Source: an uncultured Paracoccaceae bacterium
GTDB taxonomy: Bacteria > Pseudomonadota > Alphaproteobacteria > Rhodobacterales > Rhodobacteraceae
Direction: 5' to 3'
Assembly: GCA_947501555.1 (NCBI GenBank)
Contig: CANMWG010000001.1
Span: forward strand, 372,001 to 436,000
Length of the DNA stretch: 64,000 bases
Both the position numbers and the translations under genes were made by a program. The notes beneath the pieces are model-generated. The model worked only from the letters and a program-made list of their open reading frames with translations, did not search any database and was not told the DNA's origin. Below, piece after piece: positions 1 through 8,616 of the stretch. Within the stretch, counting starts at the first letter, position 1, and every line of letters begins with the position of its first letter.

Positions 1-240
1 ACGATCCTCTATCCGCCGCATCGCCACAGCGGAAAATACCTGACGGGTATGTCTTTCGGTGTGACTTGGCGGCCGTATAGGGTGCCCTTTGCGACACGGA
101 CAATCTGGCGGCGATTACCTCAGGCAATGGCATTGCGCACCGTTTTGCAAAATTGCGGAATTCGCGATCCGGACCATAGGTCATTGGACCCCATTGTGAG
201 AAAGTTCATGCGTGAAAATCTAGCGGCCTATACGATTTGA
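1..240 (+). CDS. C-terminal part of an unrecognised ORF, cut by the window edge
   Basis: An open frame runs from base 1 to a TGA at 238-240 with no in-window start that must be used, so it may be the tail of a gene beginning upstream. The 79 visible residues are rich in Arg and contain no motif I recognise. It could equally be a chance open frame, since no ribosome binding site or conserved pattern supports it. The 213 bases after it, up to dusA, show no gene and must carry the dusA promoter. Confidence 0.2.
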   Translation, partial: TILYPPHRHSGKYLTGMSFGVTWRPYRVPFATRTIWRRLPQAMALRTVLQNCGIRDPDHRSLDPIVRKFMRENLAAYTI

Positions 241-453
241 GCCATGGCAATTGATACCGCAATGTTCGGTTTGGCCATGGAAAAAAGCTGCAGTCACGCT
301 TTTCCAATTGCTCTCTTTGCGTCAGATCTGGACCTGGTATCCACCGGAGAGAAGCTTGCTTATAGTGGCGATATCCAAAGCGCTGAGTCGTCGATAAGTG
401 GCAAATAGGGGGGTGGAAACTTTGCCCCGCAACAGTTTGAATGTACAAGAAAA

Positions 454-1440
454 ATGAAGATAGATAAGCACGCTAGACTTTCTGTTGCCCCAATGATGGA
501 CTGGACGGATCGCCATTGCCGCTATCTGCACCGTCTGATGTCGCAGCACACGTTGCTCTATACCGAAATGGTCACCGCACCGGCTGTTATCCATGGTGAT
601 CGTGACCGGTTGCTTGGGTTTGATCCCGCCGAACAGCCTGTTGCGCTGCAACTGGGGGGCTCTGACCCCGCACAATTGGCCCAAGCCGCCCGTATTGGTG
701 CAGCGTTTGGCTATTGTGAGATCAACCTGAATTGCGGATGCCCGTCGGATCGTGTGCAGTCTGGTCGATTTGGTGCCATTTTGATGGAAGATGCCGCATT
801 GGTCGCAAATTGCGTGTCAGCGATGCGGGACGCGGTGGATATCCCGGTGACTGTTAAGTGCCGGATTGGCGTCGATGACCAAGACCCGCAACAGGTTTTG
901 CCCGACTTTCTTGCACGCGTTTCTGCTGCAGGCGTTGATCATTTTGCTATCCATGCACGCAAAGCTTGGTTGCAAGGCCTGAGCCCAAAGGAAAACCGCG
1001 ATATCCCGCCACTTGATCATGAATTGGTCGTGCAGATGAAGGGTCTATTTCCCCATCTGACGATTGCGATCAATGGCGGCATTGCATCGCTTGATGCGGC
1101 CGAGGCGTTCTTGGCCCAAGGTCTCGATAGCGTGATGATCGGGCGTGCGGCCTATCACACCCCAAGTGAGATTTTGTTGCAGGCTGACGCAAGGATATTC
1201 GGCGGTGGTACGCCGCGGACGGCCGCCGAGGTCGTGCATTTGATGTTGCCCTATATCGAGACCCATTTGGCCGCAGGCGGCCGCCTTGGCCAGATCACCC
1301 GCCATATGTTGGGGCTTTTTCAGGGCCAGCCTGGCGCACGCGGGTGGCGTAGGCACCTTTCTGAGAATGTCCATGCTGATGGGGCAGGGCCGCAGGTGGT
1401 ACTGGATGCGCTGGATCATGTCACCCGGGTCGCGGCGTAA
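454..1440 (+). CDS. dusA: tRNA-dihydrouridine(20/20a) synthase DusA
   Basis: Flavoenzyme that reduces uridine to dihydrouridine in the D-loop of tRNAs with NADPH. The 328-residue protein has the family layout: an N-terminal FMN-binding TIM barrel beginning SVAPMMDWTDRHCR, the catalytic-cysteine motif NLNCGCPSDRVQSGRFGA near residues 91-108, the FMN-phosphate region INGGIASLDAA and VMIGRAAYHTP, and a helical C-terminal domain ending near GQPGARGWRRHLSE. The motif wording and length match DusA rather than DusB or DusC. The ATG at 454 fits the usual short N-terminus, although the upstream ribosome binding site is weak. A TauE-type exporter follows 9 bases later on the same strand. Confidence 0.95.
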   Translation: MKIDKHARLSVAPMMDWTDRHCRYLHRLMSQHTLLYTEMVTAPAVIHGDRDRLLGFDPAEQPVALQLGGSDPAQLAQAARIGAAFGYCEINLNCGCPSDRVQSGRFGAILMEDAALVANCVSAMRDAVDIPVTVKCRIGVDDQDPQQVLPDFLARVSAAGVDHFAIHARKAWLQGLSPKENRDIPPLDHELVVQMKGLFPHLTIAINGGIASLDAAEAFLAQGLDSVMIGRAAYHTPSEILLQADARIFGGGTPRTAAEVVHLMLPYIETHLAAGGRLGQITRHMLGLFQGQPGARGWRRHLSENVHADGAGPQVVLDALDHVTRVAA

Positions 1441-1449
1441 GGGGCAGAT

Positions 1450-2268
1450 ATGGACGATATGCTTGTTATGGCCGCGCTCGGCGCGATGCTGCTGGTTTTG
1501 GGCGCTGCGTCCGGGGTTCTGGCTGGGCTATTAGGCGTCGGGGGCGGGATCATTCTGGTGCCTGCATTCCTGGTTGTTTTCACGGTCCTTGGCTTTGACA
1601 GTCCGGAAGTTATGCAGATGTGTCTGGCCACCTCACTGGCGACGATTGTGGTAACATCCGTCCGGTCGGTTCTGGCGCATGACAAGCGTGGCGCGGTGGA
1701 TTGGGTGGTTCTGAAGACCTGGGCGCCAGGGCTAGTGTTGGGGGCGCTCCTGGGTGTGTTGACGGCGTCAGTCCTGGGATCAGCCGTTTTACAGGTAATT
1801 TTTGCGATCCTGGCCGGCGTTGTCGGCGGCTACATGACGTTTGGGCGCCGGAACTGGCGGTTAGGGCGCCGCATGCCTGTGGGTGTTTTACGCGCCGCTT
1901 TGTCGGCGGTCACTGGTTTCTTGTCGGTCTTGCTGGGCATTGGGGGCGGGTCGTTTGGCGTGCCGATAATGTCCTTGCATAATGTTCCGATCCACAAAGC
2001 TGTGGGCACCGCCGCAGGTTTTGGTGTGATCATCGCGGTGCCTTCCGTCATTGCGTTCTTCTTCGTGGACGTGCCTGTCGCACCGCCGTTGACTTTCGGG
2101 TCTGTGAACCTGATCGCGTTTGGGTTGGTCGTGCTCATGACCCTTATTACCGCACCTTGGGGAGCCACTTTAGCGCATCGGATGGACCCTGAACCCCTGA
2201 AACGGTTCTTTGGCATATTTCTGATCCTGATGGCACTGAATATGTTGCGGAAAGTTGTGGGCTTGTAG
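1450..2268 (+). CDS. TauE/SafE-family membrane transporter
   Basis: Integral membrane protein of 272 residues with about eight hydrophobic segments and the two family glycine-rich repeats, GLLGVGGGIILVPAF near residue 27 and LLGIGGGSFGVPIM near residue 160. Family members export sulfite, sulfoacetate or other organosulfonates, or move other anions. The substrate cannot be told from sequence. It starts 9 bases after dusA and is probably cotranscribed. The downstream gene converges on it, with no clear hairpin in the 34-base gap. Confidence 0.85.
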   Translation: MDDMLVMAALGAMLLVLGAASGVLAGLLGVGGGIILVPAFLVVFTVLGFDSPEVMQMCLATSLATIVVTSVRSVLAHDKRGAVDWVVLKTWAPGLVLGALLGVLTASVLGSAVLQVIFAILAGVVGGYMTFGRRNWRLGRRMPVGVLRAALSAVTGFLSVLLGIGGGSFGVPIMSLHNVPIHKAVGTAAGFGVIIAVPSVIAFFFVDVPVAPPLTFGSVNLIAFGLVVLMTLITAPWGATLAHRMDPEPLKRFFGIFLILMALNMLRKVVGL

Positions 2269-2302
2269 GTGGTACAGGTCTGCGCATCTGGGCAATGCAG
2301 CC

Positions 2303-2968
2303 CTATCGATGGTTGCCACGCAAATTGTAATCTCCGAGCGCCTTGCCGGGTTCGTCCACGAAGAGGCTTGGTAGGATGCGCAGCCCGGTGATCTGGTCCA
2401 CGCGTAGCTGATCAAAGTCGCGCCTTCGCTCGCACCAGACCACGCAGGTCCATAGCCGCCCCCAGTAGTCCAATTGTAATGGGCGGACAGTGCGGTCTTC
2501 GTTTTGTACGGTCAGTTGTAGTTTTTGGCGGGTCCGGATCGCTTGGCGCAGACTGGGCAGGTGCTGAAACCCGCGTGCGGCATCGGCAAAGGGATAGACG
2601 GCAAAGCCGTAACCTGAGGGTGCGCGACTGCGGTCTTCTGGCATCACTGCATCAAGTTTGCCAGACAGGGCGCGGGCCGCGGCGGATAGCTCGGCGTCGT
2701 CGCTATGTGCCACGGCGTTCAGGCCCAGGTGCAAGGCCTCTACTTCCGTCATTGTCAGGTTCAAAGGGGGCAGGGTGATTGCGGCGGTAACCCGGTACCC
2801 GATCCCGCGTTCCCCTTCGATGGGCACACCCGACGCAGCTAGCGTTTCCATATCGCGGTAGATCGTGCGCAGAGAGACGTCCGTAGCCGCAGCGAGATCG
2901 CCTGCGCGGTGCAAAGTGCCATCGCGCAGAATTTGGACAAGTTGCATTAGACGGTCGGCGCGGCGCAT
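2303..2968 (-). CDS. YafY/WYL-type HTH transcriptional regulator
   Basis: DNA-binding regulator of about 221 residues. Residues 1-60 form a DeoR-like winged helix ([17 protein letters not shown], then [18 protein letters not shown]). The rest is the WYL ligand-sensing region, seen in the stretch from [19 protein letters not shown] to the C-terminus. The open frame extends to 3061, but the family begins at MRRADRLM, so the ATG at 2968 is chosen. YafY-type regulators often control a neighbouring enzyme or DNA-damage genes. Here the target is unknown. It is divergent from tatA. Confidence 0.85.
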   Translation of the reverse strand: MRRADRLMQLVQILRDGTLHRAGDLAAATDVSLRTIYRDMETLAASGVPIEGERGIGYRVTAAITLPPLNLTMTEVEALHLGLNAVAHSDDAELSAAARALSGKLDAVMPEDRSRAPSGYGFAVYPFADAARGFQHLPSLRQAIRTRQKLQLTVQNEDRTVRPLQLDYWGRLWTCVVWCERRRDFDQLRVDQITGLRILPSLFVDEPGKALGDYNLRGNHR

Positions 2969-3173
2969 GTCGATCCTTTCGATTCGCGCCAGTTTTGTCA
3001 TTTTTTTGGCAACTGACAAGTATTTGGCACAATATTGTAAAATCCTTTGTGAAAAAGGCACTTGCGGCTTTGTTTTCGTGCCATTGTCACTTCCCTTATG
3101 GTTTTTCTCGGCCTATCTGTGGGCCAAGAACGATTTGACAGCGGGCCGCAGTTGCCCGGCAAAGGAGAAAGAC

Positions 3174-3386
3174 ATGCTCAATAATATTGGTCTTCCTGGC
3201 CTTCTTTTGATTGCAGTTGTGGTGCTGGTCCTGTTTGGGCGCGGCAAGATTTCCAGCCTGATGGGCGAAGTCGGCAAGGGGATCACAGCCTTCAAAAAAG
3301 GTGTGGATGACGGCAAGAAAGAGATTGAAGACACGATGGCCGAAGCGCGTGATGTGACGCCTGAAGAAGAAAAAGACAAAGTCTGA
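3174..3386 (+). CDS. tatA: Twin-arginine translocase subunit TatA
   Basis: Small pore-forming subunit of the Tat pathway, which exports folded proteins. The 70-residue protein has a short N-terminus, one membrane helix ([14 protein letters not shown]), the [17 protein letters not shown] hinge and amphipathic helix, and an acidic Lys/Glu-rich tail. The open frame begins far upstream, but the ATG at 3174 follows an AAAGGAG ribosome binding site at 3161-3167 and gives the normal family N-terminus. It is first in a tatA-tatB-tatC operon, 19 bases before tatB. Confidence 0.96.
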   Translation: MLNNIGLPGLLLIAVVVLVLFGRGKISSLMGEVGKGITAFKKGVDDGKKEIEDTMAEARDVTPEEEKDKV

Positions 3387-3405
3387 TAGAATAGGGGCGC
3401 CCGCG

Positions 3406-3846
3406 ATGTTTGGCCTAGGCTGGAGCGAGATGTTGGTCGTCGGGGTGGTTGCCCTGATTGTGATCGGCCCAAAGGACCTGCCAGGCTTGTTCCGCACGGT
3501 TGGGCAATTCACAGGGAAAGCCCGGATGATGGCACGTGAGTTTTCGCGGGCGATGGAACAGGCGGCGGACGAATCCGGCGTGAAGGATATCAACAACACG
3601 TTGAAGGCTGCCGCGAACCCGCAGAAATTCGGTGTCGACAAGATCAAGGAAGCAACGGGCATGACCAAAGGCCCGGCGACCGAAGCCTTGTCTGCCGAAC
3701 GTCAGGCTGCCAAAGAAAAGATGAGCGATGCTATGGCCAAAGCCGCCCTCGAACGCAAAGCCCGTGAAGCCGAGGATGCCGCGATTGCAGCGGGCGAACC
3801 ACCCGCCGGCCCACCGCCCAAAGTTAAGCCAGAGGCTGACACATGA
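3406..3846 (+). CDS. tatB: Twin-arginine translocase subunit TatB
   Basis: Substrate-receptor subunit that works with TatC. The N-terminus MFGLGWSEMLVVGVVALIVI is the typical TatB membrane helix with the conserved Glu at residue 8, followed by GPKDLPGLFRTVG and an amphipathic helix. Residues 85-146 are an Ala/Lys/Glu-rich, Pro-ending tail. The gene overlaps tatC by four bases (ATGA), so the two are translationally coupled. Confidence 0.95.
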   Translation: MFGLGWSEMLVVGVVALIVIGPKDLPGLFRTVGQFTGKARMMAREFSRAMEQAADESGVKDINNTLKAAANPQKFGVDKIKEATGMTKGPATEALSAERQAAKEKMSDAMAKAALERKAREAEDAAIAAGEPPAGPPPKVKPEADT

Positions 3847-4832
3847 GCGCGTCTGACGATATCGACGACAGCGCAGCTCCTCTGCTTGAGCATCTGACAG
3901 AGCTGCGCCAGCGTTTGATCTACTCGGTCATGGCCTTTTTGGTTGCCATGATCCTGTGCTTTTCATTTGGCGGCGCGCTATTGGATTTTTTGCTGGGCCC
4001 TATTGAAAAAACGATGCGTGATTTGGGCAACCCCAACCCGGTGATGCAGTACACAGCCCCGCAAGAGTATTTCTTTACACTGATCCGTATCTCTGTGGTG
4101 GGTGGCCTGACTCTATCGTTTCCGGTGATTGCCTATCAGCTTTGGCGATTTGTGGCACCCGGCCTTTACCGCAATGAGAAGAACGCGTTTCTGCCCTTTA
4201 TCATCGCCTCACCGTTCTTGTTCATTTTGGGCGCGTCTTTCGCGCATTACGTGGTTGTTCCCTTGGCGATGGCCTTCTTTCTGGGCTTCGCCGACTTGCC
4301 GTCATTTGTATCTGCGCTGATGACAGAGGCTGTAGAACTACCGCCGGGATCCGAACTGTTACCCGGTGCGGTGGGCGGAACGGAACTGCCCGACACCGGC
4401 GTCGACATTGTCTTTAACGGTAAGGTCAATGAGACACTTGATATCACATTGAAGATGATCGTGGCCTTTGGCGTATGTTTTCAACTGCCAGTACTGCTGA
4501 CCTTGCTGGGCACCGCTGGCCTGGCCAGTTCGCGCGGATTGCGCGGCACCCGGAAGTATGCAGTTGTTGGTATTCTGATTGTGGCCGCCTTGGTCACGCC
4601 ACCGGATGTGACAACGCAGATCATCCTGTTTGTGGTAGTCTATGGGCTCTATGAGATTTCGATCCATTTGGTCGCCGCTGTTGAGCGCAAGAAAGACCGG
4701 GCTGCCCGCGCCGAGGGGATCATCGGCGACGACGAAAGCCTGTTTGACGTCGATCTTGACGATGAAGACGAGGCTGATGCGGATGTGGCTGAAGTTGCTG
4801 CCGCTGACCCCGAGCAGGACCCAAAGGCGTGA
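3843..4832 (+). CDS. tatC: Sec-independent protein translocase TatC
   Basis: Polytopic membrane protein that recognises twin-arginine signal peptides. It has the conserved N-terminal LLEHLTELRQRLI motif, the periplasmic loop ahead of FPVIAYQLWRFVAPGLY, and six hydrophobic segments. At 329 residues it is longer than the ~258 residues of E. coli TatC. The extra length comes from an insertion near residues 160-195 (a Glu/Gly/Pro-rich stretch containing ELPPGSELLPGAVGG) and an acidic cytoplasmic tail after residue 285 (DDESLFDVDLDDEDEAD). Both additions are, to my knowledge, frequent in Rhodobacterales. Confidence 0.95.
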   Translation: MSASDDIDDSAAPLLEHLTELRQRLIYSVMAFLVAMILCFSFGGALLDFLLGPIEKTMRDLGNPNPVMQYTAPQEYFFTLIRISVVGGLTLSFPVIAYQLWRFVAPGLYRNEKNAFLPFIIASPFLFILGASFAHYVVVPLAMAFFLGFADLPSFVSALMTEAVELPPGSELLPGAVGGTELPDTGVDIVFNGKVNETLDITLKMIVAFGVCFQLPVLLTLLGTAGLASSRGLRGTRKYAVVGILIVAALVTPPDVTTQIILFVVVYGLYEISIHLVAAVERKKDRAARAEGIIGDDESLFDVDLDDEDEADADVAEVAAADPEQDPKA

Positions 4833-5671
4833 CCAAGAAGCAATTGATGCGGATCGCGGATGCACTGGAGCGGATCAGTCCAATGCCGGCCCCTGCGCCC
4901 GATTTTGCAGCGGCCACGGCTTTCGTGTGGCAGCCAGATCCGGATCGGCTGGTGCCTGTGGCGCGGGTCAATCGGGTGGATGTTCGTCTGTTGATTGGCG
5001 TGGACCGGTCGCGTGATACCTTGATGGCCAATACCGCGCAGTTTGCGGCAGGGCTGCCTGCAAACAATGCCCTTCTTTGGGGCGCGCGAGGCATGGGGAA
5101 ATCCAGCCTGGTCAAGGCGATACATGGCGCTTTGCAAGCAGATTATCCGGCGTTAAAGATCGTTGAAGTTCAACGTGAGGATCTGCCCAGCATTGGCCGG
5201 TGTCTGGCCCTTTTGCGTGGCGCGCAAGAGCGGTTCATCCTGTTTTGCGATGATCTTTCATTTGGCCATGATGATGCCCATTACAAATCGTTGAAGGCGG
5301 TTTTGGACGGCGGCATTGAAGGGCGGCCCGACAATGTGGTGCTTTATGCAACATCAAACCGGCGTCACTTGATGCTCCGCGATATGATCGAGAATGAACG
5401 TTCGACAGCGATTTCACCATCTGAGGCTGTTGAAGAAAAGGTGTCGCTTTCGGACCGGTTTGGCCTTTGGTTGGGTTTTCATCCCTGTGATCAGGATGAA
5501 TATCTGGCAATGATCCGGGGCTATTGCGATGCTTATGACGTCGCTATTGATGATGCCACCTTGCGTGCCGAGGCGATCGAATGGCAAGCCACGCGCGGCA
5601 GCCGGTCGGGCCGGGTCGCGTGGCAGTATTTTATCGATCTTGCAGGGCGCAAGGGCGTTTGTGTCACGTAA
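4829..5671 (+). CDS. DUF815-family P-loop ATPase
   Basis: AAA-like ATP-binding protein of 280 residues starting with GTG and overlapping the tatC stop by four bases. The Walker A motif is GARGMGKSSLVKA near residue 86 and the Walker B-like segment is FILFCDDLSFG near residue 137. YATSNRRHLM fits the sensor region and the family signature. The biochemical role of DUF815 proteins is not established. Placement after tatC may be simple cotranscription. Its stop codon lies inside the 28-bp palindrome that ends this operon. Confidence 0.9.
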   Translation: MTKKQLMRIADALERISPMPAPAPDFAAATAFVWQPDPDRLVPVARVNRVDVRLLIGVDRSRDTLMANTAQFAAGLPANNALLWGARGMGKSSLVKAIHGALQADYPALKIVEVQREDLPSIGRCLALLRGAQERFILFCDDLSFGHDDAHYKSLKAVLDGGIEGRPDNVVLYATSNRRHLMLRDMIENERSTAISPSEAVEEKVSLSDRFGLWLGFHPCDQDEYLAMIRGYCDAYDVAIDDATLRAEAIEWQATRGSRSGRVAWQYFIDLAGRKGVCVT

Positions 5672-5694
5672 GATGGGTTTAAACCCATCTTACG
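5667..5694. terminator. Perfect 28-bp palindrome, probable bidirectional terminator
   Basis: The half-site CGTAAGATGGGTTT is followed directly by its exact reverse complement, then by CCTTTTTC on the plus strand. It sits between the convergent DUF815 gene and the nlpD-like gene and includes the DUF815 stop codon. An identical copy lies at 36636-36663 and a diverged relative at 41771-41790, each at another convergent junction. A role as a two-way transcription terminator is inferred from structure and position. Confidence 0.8.
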
Positions 5695-5700
5695 CCTTTT

Positions 5701-6906
5701 TCATGGAAGAAAGTCTGTTGGATCGACGCTTTGCAATCCGCGCCGGACTTCGAAGTGTAAGAACGGCGTCTCGGCAGCCCGGACCTTGCCAATTGTCTGG
5801 CCGCGGCTGACGTTTTCGTTCTTGGACACTGTCAGGCTGTCCATCTGCGTATAGACCGTCAGCAACCCGTCGCTATGCTTGATCACAACGATTGATCCGC
5901 CGCTGGTATCTGTTGTCACGGCGGCCACGGTGCCGCCATCAGCGGCCTTTACATCGGTGCCAGCGGCCACCCCAAAGTCGACCCCGTCATTGCTACCGGG
6001 TGCATAGCCACGAATGATGCTGCCTTGCACGGGGGCCACAAAGCGGCTTGCCGTGGTTTCTGTCGGTGCCGGGGTACCAAGGTCTGGGGCAGGGGGTGCG
6101 ACCGGGGTCGCAACAGCAGGCGCCACAGTGGGCAGTGGTGTTGTTGCACTTGGCGGTACGGGTGTTTCTGTCCCAACGCCGGGTTCTGTCACGACGGCTG
6201 CAGGTGTTGCGACAGGTGCGGTACCCCCTTGTGGGATCAACAAGAATTGCCCTTCGCGGATTGTGAATTGGCTATCGAGCCCGTTCCATTCCGCGATATC
6301 TGCCACAGGAACGCTGTAAAGCCGTGAAATGGAAAAGGCCGTTTCACCACGTGCGACCTGATGCCGGATCGGCTCGACGCCACGTGGCGCATCAGGCGCG
6401 ACAGGTGTTGCAGCAACTGGTGTCGCAGTGGCAGCCGGGGCAAGCGGTGTTGCTGTGACACCACCCGCCGCATCCGCCCGGTTGAGCGCTGTCGTGGCGA
6501 CCGCCGCTACATCAAAGGGCTGAATGGGGCCCGTGCCGTCTGCGCCAGTGGCAGGTGAGGGTTCAGTCACCCGTGTGGGCAGGGCGATGATCTCATCACG
6601 CCGCAGGATTGTGTCAGGTTCGATCCCGTTATATTCGGCCAATTCATTGGCATCGAGCCCCAGCCGGATCGCAATCCCCCGGATTGTGTCGTCACGCCGG
6701 GCCACGACGACCTGATAATTGGGGTATGAAATCACGCCGCGATCATCAGGCCTGGGCCTGTTAGGCAGATCCTGGACCGCGCGCGTGGTGTCGAAACCGC
6801 CACCATTATCCCGCAGGTCAAAATCAAAGTCATCACATGCGCTCAGTGCGGCCAATGCTACACCTGCCATTAATACGCGTCTTACGGGGTTTTGCCCTTT
6901 TGCCAT
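5701..6906 (-). CDS. NlpD-like LysM/LytM lipoprotein with lost zinc ligands
   Basis: Envelope lipoprotein of about 401 residues. The signal peptide ends in the lipobox LSAC. Two LysM peptidoglycan-binding modules follow (around YQVVVARRDDTIRGIAIRLG and HQVARGETAFSISRLYSVP), then a Pro/Thr/Ala linker and a C-terminal M23/LytM domain. In active M23 enzymes the metal is held by HxxxD and HxH. Here the first reads NDGVD (Asn for His) and the second FLHFE (Phe for the first His). That is the pattern of NlpD/EnvC-type amidase activators rather than endopeptidases. The second of two ATGs is preferred because AAGGAG lies 7 bases before it. It follows surE-pcm as in E. coli. Confidence 0.88.
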   Translation of the reverse strand: MAKGQNPVRRVLMAGVALAALSACDDFDFDLRDNGGGFDTTRAVQDLPNRPRPDDRGVISYPNYQVVVARRDDTIRGIAIRLGLDANELAEYNGIEPDTILRRDEIIALPTRVTEPSPATGADGTGPIQPFDVAAVATTALNRADAAGGVTATPLAPAATATPVAATPVAPDAPRGVEPIRHQVARGETAFSISRLYSVPVADIAEWNGLDSQFTIREGQFLLIPQGGTAPVATPAAVVTEPGVGTETPVPPSATTPLPTVAPAVATPVAPPAPDLGTPAPTETTASRFVAPVQGSIIRGYAPGSNDGVDFGVAAGTDVKAADGGTVAAVTTDTSGGSIVVIKHSDGLLTVYTQMDSLTVSKNENVSRGQTIGKVRAAETPFLHFEVRRGLQSVDPTDFLP

Positions 6907-6968
6907 CATACCGCTCCTTGTGCCTAGCCGCCCCTTGTTGCCGGGGTCGTACTATATTTTGTGTTAGT

Positions 6969-7610
6969 TTACTCTTGTCCGAGCCCTTCTAGCAAGGGGA
7001 CAAAACGCACAGAACGCAATTCATCGTAGTCATACCCGTTCTCAAGCCGTGTCACACGGATCAGACTTTGCACCGCGTCCGACTGTCCCACCGGCAAAAC
7101 CATGATCCCACCAACCCGTAATTGCGCCAAAAGCGGCCCTGGTGGGTCCTCGGCTGCCGCCGTCAAAAGGATCCGGTCGAATGGAGCCTGTTCTTCGAAC
7201 CCGTGGCTGCCATCGGCTGTGAATGTGGTGATATTGCTGAAATCGCGCATCTCAAAGACCGCACGTGCCGCGTGGACCAGTTTCCGGTATCTATCGACCG
7301 TATACACCCTGCGTGCCAGTCGGGACAGGATCGCGGCCTGATACCCGGATCCGGTCCCAATTTCGAGCACCTTGTCGCGCGCTTCGACCTGCAGCGCCTG
7401 TGTCATCAAACCAACAACAGAGGGTTGGCTGATCGTTTGCCCACAAGCAATCGGCAAGGGCATGTCGTCGTAGGCTCTGTCTGCAAAGGTGCCTTTGACA
7501 TAATCAGCACGGTCGACTTGCTCCATCGCGGTCAGCACGCGGGCGTCGGTGACACCTTTGCTGCGCAATGCATAGAGGAACTGCATTTTCGTAGCCGCGT
7601 CGAATGTCAC
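6969..7610 (-). CDS. pcm: Protein-L-isoaspartate O-methyltransferase
   Basis: SAM-dependent repair enzyme that methylates isoaspartyl residues in damaged proteins. The 213-residue protein has the family motifs: the substrate region [20 protein letters not shown], the SAM motif [15 protein letters not shown], and [11 protein letters not shown] toward the C-terminus. The start is a GTG overlapping the surE stop (GTGA), implying coupled translation. The surE-pcm-nlpD order is widely conserved and links damage repair to stationary phase in other proteobacteria. Confidence 0.95.
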   Translation of the reverse strand: MTFDAATKMQFLYALRSKGVTDARVLTAMEQVDRADYVKGTFADRAYDDMPLPIACGQTISQPSVVGLMTQALQVEARDKVLEIGTGSGYQAAILSRLARRVYTVDRYRKLVHAARAVFEMRDFSNITTFTADGSHGFEEQAPFDRILLTAAAEDPPGPLLAQLRVGGIMVLPVGQSDAVQSLIRVTRLENGYDYDELRSVRFVPLLEGLGQE

Positions 7611-8392
7611 GTGAGCGCCCCTTGCAAGCGCCCCATCATATCATAATCGGTCAAATCTGCCCGCATGGGCGTCACCGAGATATAGCCTTCCAAATTGGCC
7701 GCCGCATCGGTTCCGGGTGCAGTCGGTTCCTGTTGCGGCCCACCGCGGACCCACAGAAACTTGCGCCCTGTTGGCGATGTCTGCGCCTCGGCACGGAACC
7801 TTGCGTTTGTTCGGAATCCTTGGGTCGTGGCGGCCATGCCTTTGACAGCTTCGCCCGCCACGGGAGGGAAATTCACGTTATAAAACAGCTTATAATCCGC
7901 ATCATCCCAAAGACTGTCATTGAGCAATGCCTGTACCGTTGCCGTACCATGCTGGGCTGCTGCCTCAAACGGATTTTCCAGATTGGCATTGTCCGGTCCA
8001 AAGAATTGCGAAAGTGCTATGGAACGGACGCCCTGCAGTGCCCCTTCGATACAGGCGCCAATTGTGCCAGAGTAAAGTGTATTTTCGGCGGCATTATTGC
8101 CTCTGTTGACCCCCGAAAGGATCAGATCGGGCGGGGTGTCGGTCAGCACGTCATAGAGCCCTGCGAGCACACAATCAGCGGGTGAGCCTTCTGCCGCAAA
8201 GCGCCGATCTGACAGCTCGGCGATCATCGTGGGGTGGGTGTAGCTAATGCAATGGCCTACCCCGGATTGTTCGAATGCGGGCGCGACTGTCCAGACTTCC
8301 CCTTCAGGGCCTGCGACTGCGTGTGCAATATCGGTTAAGACCTTCAGCCCGGGGGCATTTATTCCGTCGTCATTGGTGATGAGAATACGCAT
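7607..8392 (-). CDS. surE: 5'/3'-nucleotidase SurE
   Basis: Metal-dependent phosphatase acting on nucleoside monophosphates and exopolyphosphate. The 261-residue protein opens with the signature [16 protein letters not shown], whose paired Asp residues bind the metal, and carries [20 protein letters not shown] and the middle-region family motif around residues 95-115. It is first of the surE-pcm-nlpD-like group. The 224 bases upstream, to the end of the LuxR-type gene, contain no recognisable gene and are the likely promoter region. Confidence 0.95.
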   Translation of the reverse strand: MRILITNDDGINAPGLKVLTDIAHAVAGPEGEVWTVAPAFEQSGVGHCISYTHPTMIAELSDRRFAAEGSPADCVLAGLYDVLTDTPPDLILSGVNRGNNAAENTLYSGTIGACIEGALQGVRSIALSQFFGPDNANLENPFEAAAQHGTATVQALLNDSLWDDADYKLFYNVNFPPVAGEAVKGMAATTQGFRTNARFRAEAQTSPTGRKFLWVRGGPQQEPTAPGTDAAANLEGYISVTPMRADLTDYDMMGRLQGALT

Positions 8393-8616
8393 ATTCGCCC
8401 CTTCGCTTTAGTTTGTTCCTAAGCGAGGGGGCAGGGCACGGCAAGACGGCTTGGTATGGCAGTGTCACGTTGCTGGGTACCGTAGGAAGTAAGCAACGGT
8501 ATGGCAGGTGACTTTGATCTGCACCCGCGCAACTGACCCCGCACAGACGCAGCCCAAGGTACAAAAACGCCTGCGCTGCGGCGCTTGACCGCGAGGGCCG
8601 TTTTATCATCGCCGCG

